Assembly (NCBI RefSeq): GCF_024756255.1
Contig: NZ_JANUHB010000004.1
Span: 124,001-188,000, forward strand
DNA: 64,000 nucleotides
Reading direction: 5' to 3'
From: Massilia agilis
Lineage (GTDB): Bacteria; Pseudomonadota; Gammaproteobacteria; Burkholderiales; Burkholderiaceae_D
How positions within the stretch are numbered: the stretch's first letter is position 1; each line of letters opens with the position of its first letter. This document shows positions 38,697 to 48,108 of this stretch, in pieces. The notes below the pieces were generated by a model that was given only the letters and a program-made list of their open reading frames with translations, was not told the origin of the DNA and made no database searches. A program made the translations under genes and the position numbers.

Positions 38697-40259
38697 ATGA
38701 AACGATCCGAATCCAGCCTCGTCCTGCGCCCCGGCGCACTCACCCTCAACGACCTGCGCGCCGCGTGGGGCGCGCACGGCACGCTCGCGCTCGAACCTGG
38801 CGCCTGGGCTGCCATCGACGCCTCCGCCGCCGCGGTCCAGGCCATCGTTGCCAAGGGCGACCCGGCGTACGGCATCAACACCGGCTTTGGCCTGCTCGCC
38901 AAAAAGCACATCGAGCACGACCAGCTGGCGCAGTTGCAGCGCAACCTGATCCTGTCGCACGCCGTAGGCACAGGCGAGCTGCTGCCCGACGCAGTGGTGC
39001 GCCTCATCCTTCTCACCAAGATCGGCAGCCTGGCGCGCGGCTACTCCGGCGTGCGGCGCGTGATCGTCGATACGCTGGTCGCGCTCTACAACGCCGGCAT
39101 CATGCCGGCCATTCCGTCGCAAGGATCGGTGGGCGCGTCGGGCGACCTGGCGCCGCTCGCGCACATGACGCTGGCCATGCTCGGCGTCGGGCAGGTGCGC
39201 GTGGACGGCCGCCTGCTTGACGCAAGCGAGGCACTGGAGCGCGCCGGCATCGAACCGGTCGAGCTGGGGCCGAAGGAAGGCCTGGCGCTCATCAACGGCA
39301 CCCAGGTCTCGACCGCGCTCGCGCTCGACGGCCTGTTCATGGCCGAGCGACTGCTGGAAGCCGGCATGGTGTCGGGCGCGCTGTCGCTGGACGCCGCGCG
39401 CGGCAGCGACGCGCCGTTCGACCCGCGCGTGCACGCCGTGCGCGGCCAGCCGGGCCAGATCGCCGCGGCCGCCATCTACCGCCAGCTGGTGGCCGGCAGC
39501 GCGATCCGCGCCTCGCACCTGGTCGGCGACGAGCGCGTGCAGGACCCGTACAGCCTGCGCTGCCAACCGCAGGTGATGGGCGCCGTGATGGACATCATCG
39601 CCAACGCTGGCCGCACGCTGCTGATCGAGGCCAATGCCGTCACCGACAACCCGCTGGTGTTTGCCGACGCCGGGGCGCCGGACCGGGGCGAAGTCATCTC
39701 GGGCGGGAACTTCCACGCCGAGCCGGTCGCGTTTGCGGCCGACACGCTGGCGCTGGCCATTGCCGAGATCGGCGCGCTGGCCGAGCGCCGCATTGCGCTG
39801 CTGATCGACGCCACCTTGTCCGGCCTGCCGCCGTTCCTGGTGCGCGAGCCGGGCGTCAATTCGGGCTTCATGATCGCGCACGTGACCGCGGCGGCGCTGG
39901 CGTCGGAGAACAAGTCGCTGGCACATCCGGCCAGCGTGGACAGCCTGCCCACCTCGGCCAACCAGGAGGACCACGTCAGCATGGCCACCTTCGCGGCGCG
40001 CCGGCTGGGCCAAATGGCGCACAATACGGCGGTCATCGTCGGGATCGAGCTGCTGGCGGCGGCGCAGGGGATCGACTTCCACCGGCCGCTCGCCAGCTCC
40101 GCCTATCTCGAAGACGTGCACGCGCGCCTGCGCCAGCGGGTGCCGCGCTTCGACGAGGACCGCTTCTTCGCGCCGGACATCGAGGCCGCGCGCCGCATGG
40201 TGGTCGACGGCGAACTGTCGGCATCGTGCAAGGAGCTGTTCGCGGCGCTGCACGCTTGA
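38697..40259 (+). CDS. hutH: Histidine ammonia-lyase
   Basis: 520 residues. It deaminates histidine to urocanate. The Ala147-Ser148-Gly149 triad in [14 protein letters not shown] forms the MIO prosthetic group. YGINTGFG near residue 58 and NQEDHVSM near the C-terminal third are further signatures. Seven bp after hutU. All catalytic landmarks present. Confidence 0.97.
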   Translation: MKRSESSLVLRPGALTLNDLRAAWGAHGTLALEPGAWAAIDASAAAVQAIVAKGDPAYGINTGFGLLAKKHIEHDQLAQLQRNLILSHAVGTGELLPDAVVRLILLTKIGSLARGYSGVRRVIVDTLVALYNAGIMPAIPSQGSVGASGDLAPLAHMTLAMLGVGQVRVDGRLLDASEALERAGIEPVELGPKEGLALINGTQVSTALALDGLFMAERLLEAGMVSGALSLDAARGSDAPFDPRVHAVRGQPGQIAAAAIYRQLVAGSAIRASHLVGDERVQDPYSLRCQPQVMGAVMDIIANAGRTLLIEANAVTDNPLVFADAGAPDRGEVISGGNFHAEPVAFAADTLALAIAEIGALAERRIALLIDATLSGLPPFLVREPGVNSGFMIAHVTAAALASENKSLAHPASVDSLPTSANQEDHVSMATFAARRLGQMAHNTAVIVGIELLAAAQGIDFHRPLASSAYLEDVHARLRQRVPRFDEDRFFAPDIEAARRMVVDGELSASCKELFAALHA

Positions 40260-40289
40260 TCGCAACCCAGCTAACAACAGGAGTCGTCC

Positions 40290-41078
40290 ATGGAGTTCAG
40301 GTTCAAGGCAGGCACTGTTCCGATGTTGTTGTCGATGCCGCACGTGGGCACCGACATCCCGGACGAGGTCGCGCATGCGCTGGCGCCGTGCGCCCGCGCG
40401 CTGGCAGACACCGACTGGCACCTCACGCGGCTGTACGACTTTGCCGAGGCGCTGGGCATCTCGGTGCTGTCGGCGCGCTGGTCGCGCTATGTCATCGACC
40501 TGAACCGCCCGCCCGAGGATACCAACCTGTATCCCGGCATGGACACCACCGGCCTGTGCCCGGTCGATACCTTCGGCCGCGAGAGCCTGTACCTGCCCGG
40601 CAAGGAGCCCGGCACCGCTGAAGTCGAGCGGCGCTTGGCACGCCACTGGCGTCCCTACCATGACCAGCTGCGCGCCGAACTGGACCGCCTGCTGGCGCTG
40701 CACGGCCGCGTGCTGCTGTGGGACGCGCATTCGATCGCGTCCACCGTGCCGCGCTTTTTCGAGGGCCGCCTGCCGGACCTGAACTTCGGCACCGCCGAAG
40801 GCAAGTCGTGCGACCCGGGGCTGGAGCAAGCGGTGGTGGACGTGGCGCGCGCGCACGGCAAGTTCTCGATTGCGGTCAACGGCCGCTTCAAGGGCGGCTA
40901 CATCACGCGCCACTACGGCCGGCCGCACGAGAACGTGCACGCGATCCAGCTCGAGATGTGCCAGTGCCTGTACATGGACGAGGCGGCGCCGTTCGCCTGG
41001 CGGCCAGAAGCCGCCGCCGGGGTCCAGCCGCTGCTGGCCCAGATGGTCGGCGCCGCGCTCGAATGGGTGCGCACATGA
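40290..41078 (+). CDS. hutG: N-formylglutamate deformylase
   Basis: 262 residues. Opens with MEFRFKAGTVPMLLSMPHVGTDIP and contains DTDWHLTRLYDF, YVIDLNRPP, DAHSIAS and RFKGGYITRHYGRP, all typical of the HutG2/FGase family. It hydrolyses N-formylglutamate to glutamate and formate, the last step of the five-step route, and fits with hutF next door. CAGGAG lies upstream of the ATG; the 3' end overlaps hutF. Confidence 0.94.
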   Translation: MEFRFKAGTVPMLLSMPHVGTDIPDEVAHALAPCARALADTDWHLTRLYDFAEALGISVLSARWSRYVIDLNRPPEDTNLYPGMDTTGLCPVDTFGRESLYLPGKEPGTAEVERRLARHWRPYHDQLRAELDRLLALHGRVLLWDAHSIASTVPRFFEGRLPDLNFGTAEGKSCDPGLEQAVVDVARAHGKFSIAVNGRFKGGYITRHYGRPHENVHAIQLEMCQCLYMDEAAPFAWRPEAAAGVQPLLAQMVGAALEWVRT

Positions 41079-42442
41079 TGGCCCTGTTCGCGCGCCATGC
41101 GCTGCTGCCCGAGGGCTGGCGGCGCGACGTGCTGGTCGAATGGGACAGCAAGGGCGACCTGGTGCGCGTGCAAGCCGGGGCCTCACCCAAGATCGGCGTG
41201 GCGCGCGCCGACTACGTGGTGCCGGGCATGGTCAACCTGCACTCGCACGCGTTCCAGCGCGCGATGGGCGGCCTGACCGAAAAGCTTGGCGACGGCCCGG
41301 ACAGCTTCTGGACCTGGCGCGAGCTGATGTACCGGTTTGCGGGCCGCATCTCGCCCGCGCAGCTGGAAGCCATTGCGGCACAGCTGTACGTGGAATGCCT
41401 GCGCCACGGCTATACGTCCGTGTGCGAGTTCCACTACCTGCACCGTGACCCCAACGGCGCCACCTACGCGCGAGCGGCCGAGATGGCCGAACGGATCGCC
41501 ACCGGGGCCCAGCAGGCCGGCATCGGCATGACCCTGCTGCCCGTGCTCTACAGCCATGCCGGCTTTGGCGAGCAGCCGCTGCGGCTGGAACAGCAGCGCT
41601 TTCGCAGCGACGTCGAACTGGTGCTGCGGATCGCCGAAAGCCTCGAGCACCTGCGCGGCGGGCAGTTCGAGGTGGGCGCGGCGCCGCACTCGCTGCGCGC
41701 GGCCGGCGCGGCGCAGGTGCGCGAGCTCGCCGCGTCGCTGCCGCACGACCGCCCGCTGCACATCCACATCGCCGAGCAGCAGGCCGAGGTCGAGCAGTGC
41801 CTTGCTGCCTGCGGCAAGCGCCCGGTCGAATACCTGATGGAGCGCGTCGGCGTGGACGAGCGCTGGTGCCTGGTGCATGCCACCCACCTGGTGGACGAGG
41901 AGGTCGAGGCGCTGGTCGCAAGCGGCGCGGTGGCCGGCCTGTGCCCGACGACCGAAGCGAACCTGGGCGACGGTCTGTTCCCGCTGGCCTCCTACATCGA
42001 GGCGGGCGGGCAGTTCGGCATCGGCAGCGACAGCCATGTGTCGCAAAGCCCGGTCGAGGAGCTGCGCTGGCTGGAGTATGGCCAGCGCCTGTTGCGCCAG
42101 CGCCGCAATGTCGCTGCCACGCGCGAACGGCCCGACGTCGGCCAATACCTGTGGCAGGAGGCGCTGCGCGGCGGCGCCCAGGCAGCCGGGCGGCGCGTTG
42201 GCGCGCTCGAGGCGGGGCGGCGTGCCGACCTGCTGGTGCTCGATGGTGCGCATCCCAACCTGGAAGGCGTGGCCGACGAGGACGTGCTCGGGCGCTTCAT
42301 CTTCTGCGGCAACGACAACCTGGTGCGCGACGTGCTGGCCGGCGGCCACTGGGTCGTGCAGGGCGCTCGCCACATCGCGCAGGACGCGATCGCCGAGCGC
42401 TACCGCCACGCCATCCACCAACTGCGCGAGGTGCGCCCATGA
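41075..42442 (+). CDS. hutF: Formimidoylglutamate deiminase
   Basis: 455 residues beginning MMALFARHALLPEGW; the first ATG overlaps the hutG stop. Amidohydrolase-superfamily metal site NLHSHAFQRAMGG, plus WTWRELMYRF, EFHYLHRDP, HIHIAEQQAEVEQC and GSDSHVSQSPVEELRWLEYGQRL. It releases ammonia from formiminoglutamate to give formylglutamate. Its presence with hutG defines the five-enzyme pathway. Confidence 0.95.
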   Translation: MMALFARHALLPEGWRRDVLVEWDSKGDLVRVQAGASPKIGVARADYVVPGMVNLHSHAFQRAMGGLTEKLGDGPDSFWTWRELMYRFAGRISPAQLEAIAAQLYVECLRHGYTSVCEFHYLHRDPNGATYARAAEMAERIATGAQQAGIGMTLLPVLYSHAGFGEQPLRLEQQRFRSDVELVLRIAESLEHLRGGQFEVGAAPHSLRAAGAAQVRELAASLPHDRPLHIHIAEQQAEVEQCLAACGKRPVEYLMERVGVDERWCLVHATHLVDEEVEALVASGAVAGLCPTTEANLGDGLFPLASYIEAGGQFGIGSDSHVSQSPVEELRWLEYGQRLLRQRRNVAATRERPDVGQYLWQEALRGGAQAAGRRVGALEAGRRADLLVLDGAHPNLEGVADEDVLGRFIFCGNDNLVRDVLAGGHWVVQGARHIAQDAIAERYRHAIHQLREVRP

Positions 42443-43017
42443 GCACTCTGATTCCTTTTGCAGGGCTGTCACCGGTCCCGTGGAAAAATGGCGGCGGCAG
42501 CACCACCGAGATCGCCATCGCCCCGCCTGACGCTGGCTTCGACGAGTTCGAATGGCGCGTGAGCCTGGCCACGATTGCCGCGGACGGGCCGTTCTCGCAG
42601 TTCCCGGGCGTGGACCGCACGCTGGTGCTGGTGGAGGGCCATGGCGTGACGCTCGACTTCGAGGACGGCGAGCGCGTGCTGGTGTGCGAGGACGATCCGC
42701 TGGCGGCCTTCCCGGGCGAGCCCCGCGTCGACGCCAAACTCAATCGCGGCGCCACCACCGACTTCAACGTGATGACGCGCCGCGAGCGCTGCCACCACGA
42801 GTTCGGCCGGCGCGCGCTGGCCGGCACCTCGACTTTTGCGCCGCGCGGCGATATCACCGTGCTGTTCCTGGCGCAGGGCGACAGCCTGACGGTCGCAAGC
42901 GACGCCGAGCGCATCGGCATGGTGCGTTTCGACGCGCTGGTCTTCGACGGCGACGCCCTGTGGACGCTGGAGGCAGTGCAGGCCGAGATCTTCATCGTTG
43001 ACATCTTCTATGAGTGA
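42439..43017 (+). CDS. hutD: HutD cupin-like protein
   Basis: 192 residues, ATGA overlap with hut[17 protein letters not shown] near the start, [26 protein letters not shown] and [15 protein letters not shown] are HutD hallmarks. It is a double-cupin protein with no proven reaction; work on pseudomonads suggests it limits hut activity. Overlaps hutI by 8 bp. Confidence 0.93.
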   Translation: MSTLIPFAGLSPVPWKNGGGSTTEIAIAPPDAGFDEFEWRVSLATIAADGPFSQFPGVDRTLVLVEGHGVTLDFEDGERVLVCEDDPLAAFPGEPRVDAKLNRGATTDFNVMTRRERCHHEFGRRALAGTSTFAPRGDITVLFLAQGDSLTVASDAERIGMVRFDALVFDGDALWTLEAVQAEIFIVDIFYE

Positions 43018-44260
43018 ACCGCCGCGCGCGCGCTGGGACGCGCTGTTCACCAACGTGCGCCTGGCCACCATGACCGATGGCTACGGCGAGCTGGTTGATG
43101 CCGCCATCGCGGTGGCGGGCGGGCGCATCGCCTGGCTGGGACCACGCGGCCAAGTGCCGGGCGAAGCGCGCACGGTGCACGATTGCGGCGGCGCATGGAT
43201 GACGCCCGGCCTGATCGATTGCCACACCCATATTGTTTACGCCGGCAACCGCAGCGACGAGTTCGAGGCGCGCCTGAACGGGGCAGGCTACGAGGAGATC
43301 GCGCGGCGCGGCGGCGGCATCATGTCCACGGTGCGCGCCACACGCGCGGCGAGCAGGGACGAGCTGGTGCGCGCCAGCCTGCCGCGGGTGGCCAGCTTGC
43401 TGGCCGAGGGCGTGACCACCATCGAGATCAAGTCGGGCTATGGGCTGACTTTGGAAAGCGAACGGGCGATGCTGCAGGCCGCGCGCCGCATCGGCGAACT
43501 GCTGCCGGTGCGGGTGGTCACCACCTTCTTGGGCGCGCACGCGCTGCCGCCCGAGTTCGCCGGCCGTGCGGACGACTACATCGGCCACCTGTGCGAGCAC
43601 ATGCTGCCCGAGCTGGCGGGGCAGGGGCTGGTGGACGCGGTGGACGCCTTCTGCGAACGGATCGGCTTTTCGCACGACCAGACGCAGCGCCTGTTCGAGA
43701 CCGCCCGCAAGCTGGGCCTGCCGGTGAAGCTGCACGCGGAGCAGTTGTCGGACCAGCAGGGCGCGCAGCTGGTCGCGCGCTACGGCGGCCTGTCGGCCGA
43801 CCACCTGGAGCATCTGTCGCCCGAGGGCGTGCGCGCGATGGCGGACGCGGGGACGGTGGCGGTGCTGCTGCCGGGGGCCTTTTACTTCTTGCGCGAGACA
43901 GTGGTGCCGCCGGTAGACGCGCTGCGCGCGGCCGGCGTGCCGATTGCGCTGGCGACCGACTGCAACCCGGGCACCTCGCCGATGACCTCGCTCCTGCTGG
44001 CCATGAACATGGCATGCACCCTGTGGCGCCTGACACCGCAGGAAGCGCTGGCCGGCTGCACCGTCCACGCAGCGCGCGCGCTCGGCATGCAAAACGAGGC
44101 CGGCACGCTCGAAGTCGGCAAGCGCGCCGACTTTGCCTTGTGGAAGATTGCGCGCCCGGCCGACCTGGCCTACGGCATCGGCTTTAACCCGTGCCAGGCG
44201 GTGGTCAACGCGGGCGTGCTGCGGCCGGCGCAGGTGCCGGTACCGGCGGGCGCCTGCTGA
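43010..44260 (+). CDS. hutI: Imidazolonepropionase
   Basis: 416 residues starting at ATG 43010 inside the end of hutD. Amidohydrolase fold with metal site [68 protein letters not shown] and [13 protein letters not shown]. Hydrolyses imidazolonepropionate to formiminoglutamate. Last gene of the six-gene operon; converges on a small gene on the minus strand. Confidence 0.96.
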   Translation: MSEPPRARWDALFTNVRLATMTDGYGELVDAAIAVAGGRIAWLGPRGQVPGEARTVHDCGGAWMTPGLIDCHTHIVYAGNRSDEFEARLNGAGYEEIARRGGGIMSTVRATRAASRDELVRASLPRVASLLAEGVTTIEIKSGYGLTLESERAMLQAARRIGELLPVRVVTTFLGAHALPPEFAGRADDYIGHLCEHMLPELAGQGLVDAVDAFCERIGFSHDQTQRLFETARKLGLPVKLHAEQLSDQQGAQLVARYGGLSADHLEHLSPEGVRAMADAGTVAVLLPGAFYFLRETVVPPVDALRAAGVPIALATDCNPGTSPMTSLLLAMNMACTLWRLTPQEALAGCTVHAARALGMQNEAGTLEVGKRADFALWKIARPADLAYGIGFNPCQAVVNAGVLRPAQVPVPAGAC

Positions 44261-44309
44261 GCATCAAGGAACCGTGGATGACACGCGGGCGCGCCGCAAC
44301 AGGCGTCGA

Positions 44310-44501
44310 TCAAAGCGATTGCAGTTTGGCCCGTGTGGCGGAAACCGCACGGTGCAGCATGCGCTCGGCGTGGAAGTCATTCTCGCGCTGGGCCGCGATG
44401 GCCTGCAGGTGGCGCGTGTAGCTGTCGAGGCGGGCACGCAGCACCGCTTTCTGCCATGCCTTGTATAGCCGTGAGGTGATCGCTTTGACGGTTGATTTCA
44501 T
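44310..44501 (-). CDS. Small basic helical protein, unknown
   Basis: 63 residues, MKSTVKAITSRLYKAWQKAV onward, rich in Arg/Lys/His and alanine and predicted to be one long amphipathic helix. GAGGG lies eight bases before the ATG. No family recognised. Plausible because of the ribosome site and composition, but a chance frame cannot be excluded. Confidence 0.45.
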   Translation of the reverse strand: MKSTVKAITSRLYKAWQKAVLRARLDSYTRHLQAIAAQRENDFHAERMLHRAVSATRAKLQSL

Positions 44502-44758
44502 GGTGGTCGCCCTCGTGGAGAAGCCACCATTTTCGGTTACCGCCGGCTATTGTTCTTGTGTTAACTCAATCGCGCCACACGGGCGCTGTCCAGTTGACCG
44601 CGCTCAAACCACAGTTTTCCAGCTGAGTAATTATTGAACCAAGGGTAGTGGCGAAAGCGGTAACCAGATGTAAAGAGAGCGGAATGGCTTGACCCCAACA
44701 GTTAAAGTACAACTTGTTGTTGATTCCAGTCTCCCCTCCCCATCTAAAAAATGGGTTC

Positions 44759-44795
44759 GCCCACGGCAGCAACAGCGCCGTGGGCTTTTCTTTTG
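44759..44795 (+). terminator. Orphan intrinsic terminator
   Basis: GCCCACGGC (44759-44767) and GCCGTGGGC (44777-44785) form a 9-bp stem followed by TTTTCTTTT. The nearest plus-strand gene stop (hutI) is 500 bp upstream. Confidence 0.75.
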
Positions 44796-44812
44796 CCCGC
44801 ATCCGCGGACGG

Positions 44813-44855
44813 GTAGGGTGGGCAGATCCTGCCCACGCGTTCAACGCGCGACTGC
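44813..44855. repeat. GTAGGGTGGGC repeat, partial copy 2
   Basis: GTAGGGTGGGC at 44813-44823 followed by the family's TGCCCACGCGTT segment, but the distal GCCCACCCTAC arm is absent. Confidence 0.6.
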
Positions 44856-44862
44856 GCAGCCC

Positions 44863-45351
44863 TCAGGCGGCAGCCAGCGCGGTCAGCGACTCGCCCGTCA
44901 CCCGGCAGATGCGCCAATCCGGCAGGATCGCCGCGCCCATCGCCTTGTAAAAATTAATCGCCGGCTCGTTCCAGTCCAGCACCGACCACTCGAAGCGGCC
45001 GCAATGGCGTTCCACCGCAATCTGCGCCAGGTGCTTGAGCATGGCCGTGCCGTAGCCCTTGCCGCGGTGCGATTCGCGCACGTACAGATCCTCCAGGTAC
45101 AGGCCCTTCTTGGTCAGGAAGGTCGAGAAATTATGGAAGAACAGGGCGAAGGTCACCACCTGGCCGTTCTCCTCGCCGACGATCGCCTCGCACGACGGGT
45201 TGGCGCCGAACAGGCCCTCGTGCAGCAGCGCCTCGGTGGCCACCACCAGGTGCTCGAGCTTTTCGAACACGGCCAGCTCGAGGATCATCGAGTAAATGTG
45301 GGCGACGTCGGAAGGGGTGGCCGGGCGGATGGAAAACTTGTTCGTGGTCAT
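44863..45351 (-). CDS. SSAT-like GNAT acetyltransferase
   Basis: 162 residues. FSIRPATPSDVAHIYSMILELA at the start, LYLEDLYVRESHRGKGYGTAMLKHLAQIA with the RGKGYG acetyl-CoA loop, and WNEPAINFYKAMGA match the spermidine/spermine or thialysine N-acetyltransferase branch of GNAT. The start overlaps the stop of the EamA gene by 4 bp (ATGA), so the two are co-translated. Likely acetylates a small diamine or amino acid; substrate not proven. Confidence 0.85.
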   Translation of the reverse strand: MTTNKFSIRPATPSDVAHIYSMILELAVFEKLEHLVVATEALLHEGLFGANPSCEAIVGEENGQVVTFALFFHNFSTFLTKKGLYLEDLYVRESHRGKGYGTAMLKHLAQIAVERHCGRFEWSVLDWNEPAINFYKAMGAAILPDWRICRVTGESLTALAAA

Positions 45352-46286
45352 GGTGTGGTTTCGATTGCGTTGTCTAAACGGATGGATACCGGCTTGGCGG
45401 CCGGCGCGCGCAAGGCCCAGGCCACGCTGCCCAGGCACACGGCGATGCCCAGCCACTCGATGAGGCCGGGACGGAAATGTTCGAGGCGGATCGACAGCAG
45501 CACCGAAATCACCGGCGAAATCACGGTGGTGTACACGGCCTTTTGCGAGCCGATCCGGTTGATGAGGGTGAAGTAGGCGAAGAACGCGATCACCGAGCCG
45601 AACAGCGACAGGTAGATCAGGCCCGCGTAGTAGCTCGGCTTGGCGGGCAGCACGAACGGCTGGCCGGTGGCGACGCACCAGAGGGCCACGAATATCGTCC
45701 CCCACAGCATCGACCAGCCCATCGTCAGCATCAGGTTGGACGACTGCTCGCGCACCTTGGTCACCACCACGCTGCCGGCGGAGCTGGCAATGGAGGCCAC
45801 CACCGCCAGCGCCGCGCCCAGCAAAAAGCCGCCGGTGCCGCCGTGCGTCAGTTCGTGCAGCGCTTCGCCGATCGACTGCCAGAACAACATGGTCACACCG
45901 GCGATCGCAGCTATGCCCGCGGTGAAGGTGCGTGGCGACAGCGGGGTACCCAGGCCAATGCGCGCGCACACCGGCGTCCAGAACACCATCAGCGCAAACA
46001 GCACGGCCACCAGCGCCGAGACCACGTGCTGCTCTGCGTTGTAGGTGCAGACGTAGGATACGCAGAAGGTCAGCAGGCCCTGCAACATCATCCACTTTTG
46101 CGCGCGCCAAGGCAGCATCAGTTTGCCGCCGCGCAGCAGGCAGGTTGCGAACAGCGCGCTCGACGCCAGTCCAAAGCGATAGACCACCGAGATGGCCGGC
46201 GGCACTTCACCCAGTTCAAGGGTGATGGCCCAGAAAGTGGAGCCCCAGATGATGGAGGCGATGGCAAAGAGCGCGGAAGAAGGCAT
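45348..46286 (-). CDS. EamA-family (DMT) transporter
   Basis: 312 residues, about ten membrane helices in two repeats (SIIWGSTFWAITLELGEVPPA; YLSLFGSVIAFFAYFTLINRIGS), the ten-helix drug/metabolite exporter plan. No Shine-Dalgarno is visible; TATACT ends six bases before the ATG. Followed by the coupled acetyltransferase gene, which hints at export and acetylation of the same small amine or amino acid (inference). Confidence 0.86.
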   Translation of the reverse strand: MPSSALFAIASIIWGSTFWAITLELGEVPPAISVVYRFGLASSALFATCLLRGGKLMLPWRAQKWMMLQGLLTFCVSYVCTYNAEQHVVSALVAVLFALMVFWTPVCARIGLGTPLSPRTFTAGIAAIAGVTMLFWQSIGEALHELTHGGTGGFLLGAALAVVASIASSAGSVVVTKVREQSSNLMLTMGWSMLWGTIFVALWCVATGQPFVLPAKPSYYAGLIYLSLFGSVIAFFAYFTLINRIGSQKAVYTTVISPVISVLLSIRLEHFRPGLIEWLGIAVCLGSVAWALRAPAAKPVSIRLDNAIETTP

Positions 46287-46292
46287 CGCGAA

Positions 46293-46298
46293 AGTATA
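46293..46298 (-). promoter_or_regulatory. -10-like TATACT six nt before the EamA ATG
   Basis: TATACT-N6-ATG without a ribosome site suggests a leaderless transcript. The -35 is weak. Confidence 0.35.
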
Positions 46299-46405
46299 CG
46301 TGCTTTCGCAGTTTCTTGTTGGCATGAATATGGCTGGCCGCCTCGACGGCGGGACGGGGCAGCGGGTGCGTACAGCACAAGTGATCCCGGCCGACACTCA
46401 AGCCC

Positions 46406-46450
46406 GTAGGTGGGCACCGTGTGCCCACGCGTGATACGCGGCGCCACGCG
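46406..46450. repeat. GTAGGTGGGC repeat, partial copy 3
   Basis: GTAGGTGGGCACCGTGTGCC is followed by CACGCG; the hairpin GGGCACCGTGTGCCC is shared with the copy at 58933 (GGGCACTTGTGCCC). Confidence 0.6.
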
Positions 46451-46478
46451 GCGCCGCACCGGCTCGCAGCCGCCGCGC

Positions 46479-46925
46479 TCAGTGCGACACGCGGGTCGTC
46501 GTCCCGTTGCTCAGCAGGCGCACACGCTCGCCCGGCCGGAACTGCTCGTCGGCTGTTTGCGTGATCGCCACCAGTTCGCCCGTGTCCAGGCGCACCGTGA
46601 TCTCGATGCCGGGCTTGGTGTTGGCCGACTGCTCGATCCGCTGGCCGAGCAAGCCGCCGGCCAGCGCACCGACGATCGCCCCGGCCGCCTCGCCCTTGCC
46701 GCCACCGATGTTGGAGCCGGCCAGCCCGCCGAGCGCGGCGCCGCCCACGGTGCCCACGCCCCGCTCGGGATTGACGATGCTGACGTTGCGGATCGATTCG
46801 ACCGTGCCGGTACGCACGAACTGTTCGTTCTGCGTCTGGTAGTAGTTGTACACGCTGGACGATTGCGGCGGCGTGGCGCAGCCGGCCAGCACGCTGGCAA
46901 GCACAAGGACGGGGACAAGTTTCAT
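46479..46925 (-). CDS. SlyB/Pcp-like outer-membrane lipoprotein
   Basis: 148 residues. Lipoprotein signal ending in the lipobox LAGC (Cys about residue 16). A glycine-zipper region (GGAALGGLAGSNIGGGKGEAAGAIVGALAGGLLG) followed by a small SH3-like beta domain (GIEITVRLDTGELVAITQ, FRPGERVRLLSNG) is diagnostic of the SlyB/Pcp (17 kDa antigen) family. GGAGG precedes the ATG. Probably an envelope-stabilising lipoprotein. Confidence 0.9.
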   Translation of the reverse strand: MKLVPVLVLASVLAGCATPPQSSSVYNYYQTQNEQFVRTGTVESIRNVSIVNPERGVGTVGGAALGGLAGSNIGGGKGEAAGAIVGALAGGLLGQRIEQSANTKPGIEITVRLDTGELVAITQTADEQFRPGERVRLLSNGTTTRVSH

Positions 46926-47019
46926 GGCAGCCTCCGGTCGGAACGAGGTCCGGTCGAAGACAGCTTACGCGTCGCTTTGGCGTACTGCCAGCGGCAAAAG
47001 GTATCTGTATGTAACGCGC

Positions 47020-47466
47020 TCAATAAGCCAGGTTCAGCCGGCGGTACAAAAAGCCGAGCACGAACAGCGGCCCGATCAGCAAAAACCGCAGGTCGTCGAA
47101 GAACGACGGCTTCTTGCCCTCGATCTTGTGGCCGATGAACTGGCCGACCCAGGCCAGCACGAACAGCGCCACCGACATCGGCAGCACGGTCATCGGCGGC
47201 ATGAAAAGGAGCAGGCCGAGCATCAGCGTGGTCATCACGAACATGCCCGCCGCGAACCGGCGCGACAGCTTGGCGTAGTACCACAGCGAGCCCTCGGCCA
47301 CGATCAGCGCCACCAGCGGGTTGATCGCCCACAGCATGCCCAGCAGCGTGAACACGATCACCGGCACGCACACGATGTGGATCAGCTCGTTGGTCGGGTT
47401 GCGGTGGCTCTCGGCATATTGCGCGAGCAGCGCGTCGATGGTGCGCGGTTGTGCGGCCTGTTCCAT
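47020..47466 (-). CDS. DUF962/Mpo1-like membrane protein
   Basis: 148 residues with about four membrane helices. YAESHRNPTNELIHIVCVP at the start and VGQFIGHKIEGKKPSFFDDL near the end are the two His/Asn/Glu-containing signatures of the Mpo1 (YGL010w) family, which in yeast is a fatty-acid alpha-oxidation dioxygenase. GAGGGG precedes the ATG. Bacterial function not established. Confidence 0.82.
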   Translation of the reverse strand: MEQAAQPRTIDALLAQYAESHRNPTNELIHIVCVPVIVFTLLGMLWAINPLVALIVAEGSLWYYAKLSRRFAAGMFVMTTLMLGLLLFMPPMTVLPMSVALFVLAWVGQFIGHKIEGKKPSFFDDLRFLLIGPLFVLGFLYRRLNLAY

Positions 47467-47511
47467 GGTCGTCCCCTCGTGTTCGGTTTTATGCGGGAAT
47501 TCTACACCGGC

Positions 47512-47517
47512 TAGAAT
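47512..47517 (+). promoter_or_regulatory. -10-like TAGAAT seven nt before ATG 47525
   Basis: TAGAAT-N7-ATG with no Shine-Dalgarno; leaderless mRNA candidate. Confidence 0.35.
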
Positions 47518-47524
47518 CGCTGCC

Positions 47525-48025
47525 ATGGCTTCCACTCCAGACAGTTCAAACACCTCGCTTGCGGGCCTTGCGCCCGTCATTTCGCCGGCGATCCGCGTGA
47601 TCGTGCTCGGCAGCTTTCCGGGCGCCGCATCGCTCGCCGCCGGCCAGTATTACGCGCACCCGCGCAACCAGTTCTGGCGCCTCATCTCCGCCGTGACCGG
47701 GGAAGACCTGGCCGCATTGCCTTATGCCGAAAGGTTGCCGCGTCTGCTCGCCCATCGGATCGGCCTGTGGGACGTGCTGGGCGCGTGCGAACGCAAGGGC
47801 AGCCTGGACGCCAGCATCCGCAATGCGCGGGCCAACGACTTTGCACTGCTGCGCGAGCGTTGCCCCCAGCTGGAGACGATCGGCTTCAACGGCCAGGCAT
47901 CGGGCAAATTCGCGCCGCAGTTCGCGCAGGCGGGCTTTCGCACCGTAGTGCTGCCCTCGTCCTCACCCGCCCATGCAAGCATGAGCTATGAGCGCAAGCT
48001 GGAAGCATGGCTGGCGCTGAATTGA
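47525..48025 (+). CDS. Hypoxanthine (deoxyinosine) DNA glycosylase
   Basis: 166 residues, uracil-DNA-glycosylase superfamily. VIVLGSFPGAASLAAGQYYAHPRNQFW is the family-6 (HDG) motif I, GLWDVLGACERKGSLDASI is typical, and LPSSSPAHA is motif II. Predicted to excise hypoxanthine arising from adenine deamination. Divergent from the DUF962 gene with only 58 bp between the start codons. Confidence 0.85.
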   Translation: MASTPDSSNTSLAGLAPVISPAIRVIVLGSFPGAASLAAGQYYAHPRNQFWRLISAVTGEDLAALPYAERLPRLLAHRIGLWDVLGACERKGSLDASIRNARANDFALLRERCPQLETIGFNGQASGKFAPQFAQAGFRTVVLPSSSPAHASMSYERKLEAWLALN

Positions 48026-48108
48026 TCAGGCGGGCAGAACTTAACGCTGTTATCGCAAATCCGATTTGTCGATTAATGGCTTCTACATAACTTGCAAGCG
48101 AAGGCAAC

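Larger units (their letters stand above)
44502..44862. other. 361-bp gene-free, partly AT-richer interval
   Basis: Holds no supported protein gene. Bases 44560-44760 are less GC-rich than the surroundings. At its right end are a CCCAT-N7-ATGGG hairpin, a strong intrinsic terminator (44759-44795) without an obvious gene in front of it, and a partial dispersed repeat (44813). An unannotated small RNA reading rightward is possible. Confidence 0.5.

Noticed and set aside
44566..44844. 92-codon minus-strand frame in the interval after hutI
   Set aside because: It crosses the strong terminator and the dispersed repeat, lacks a ribosome site and has no protein-like pattern.
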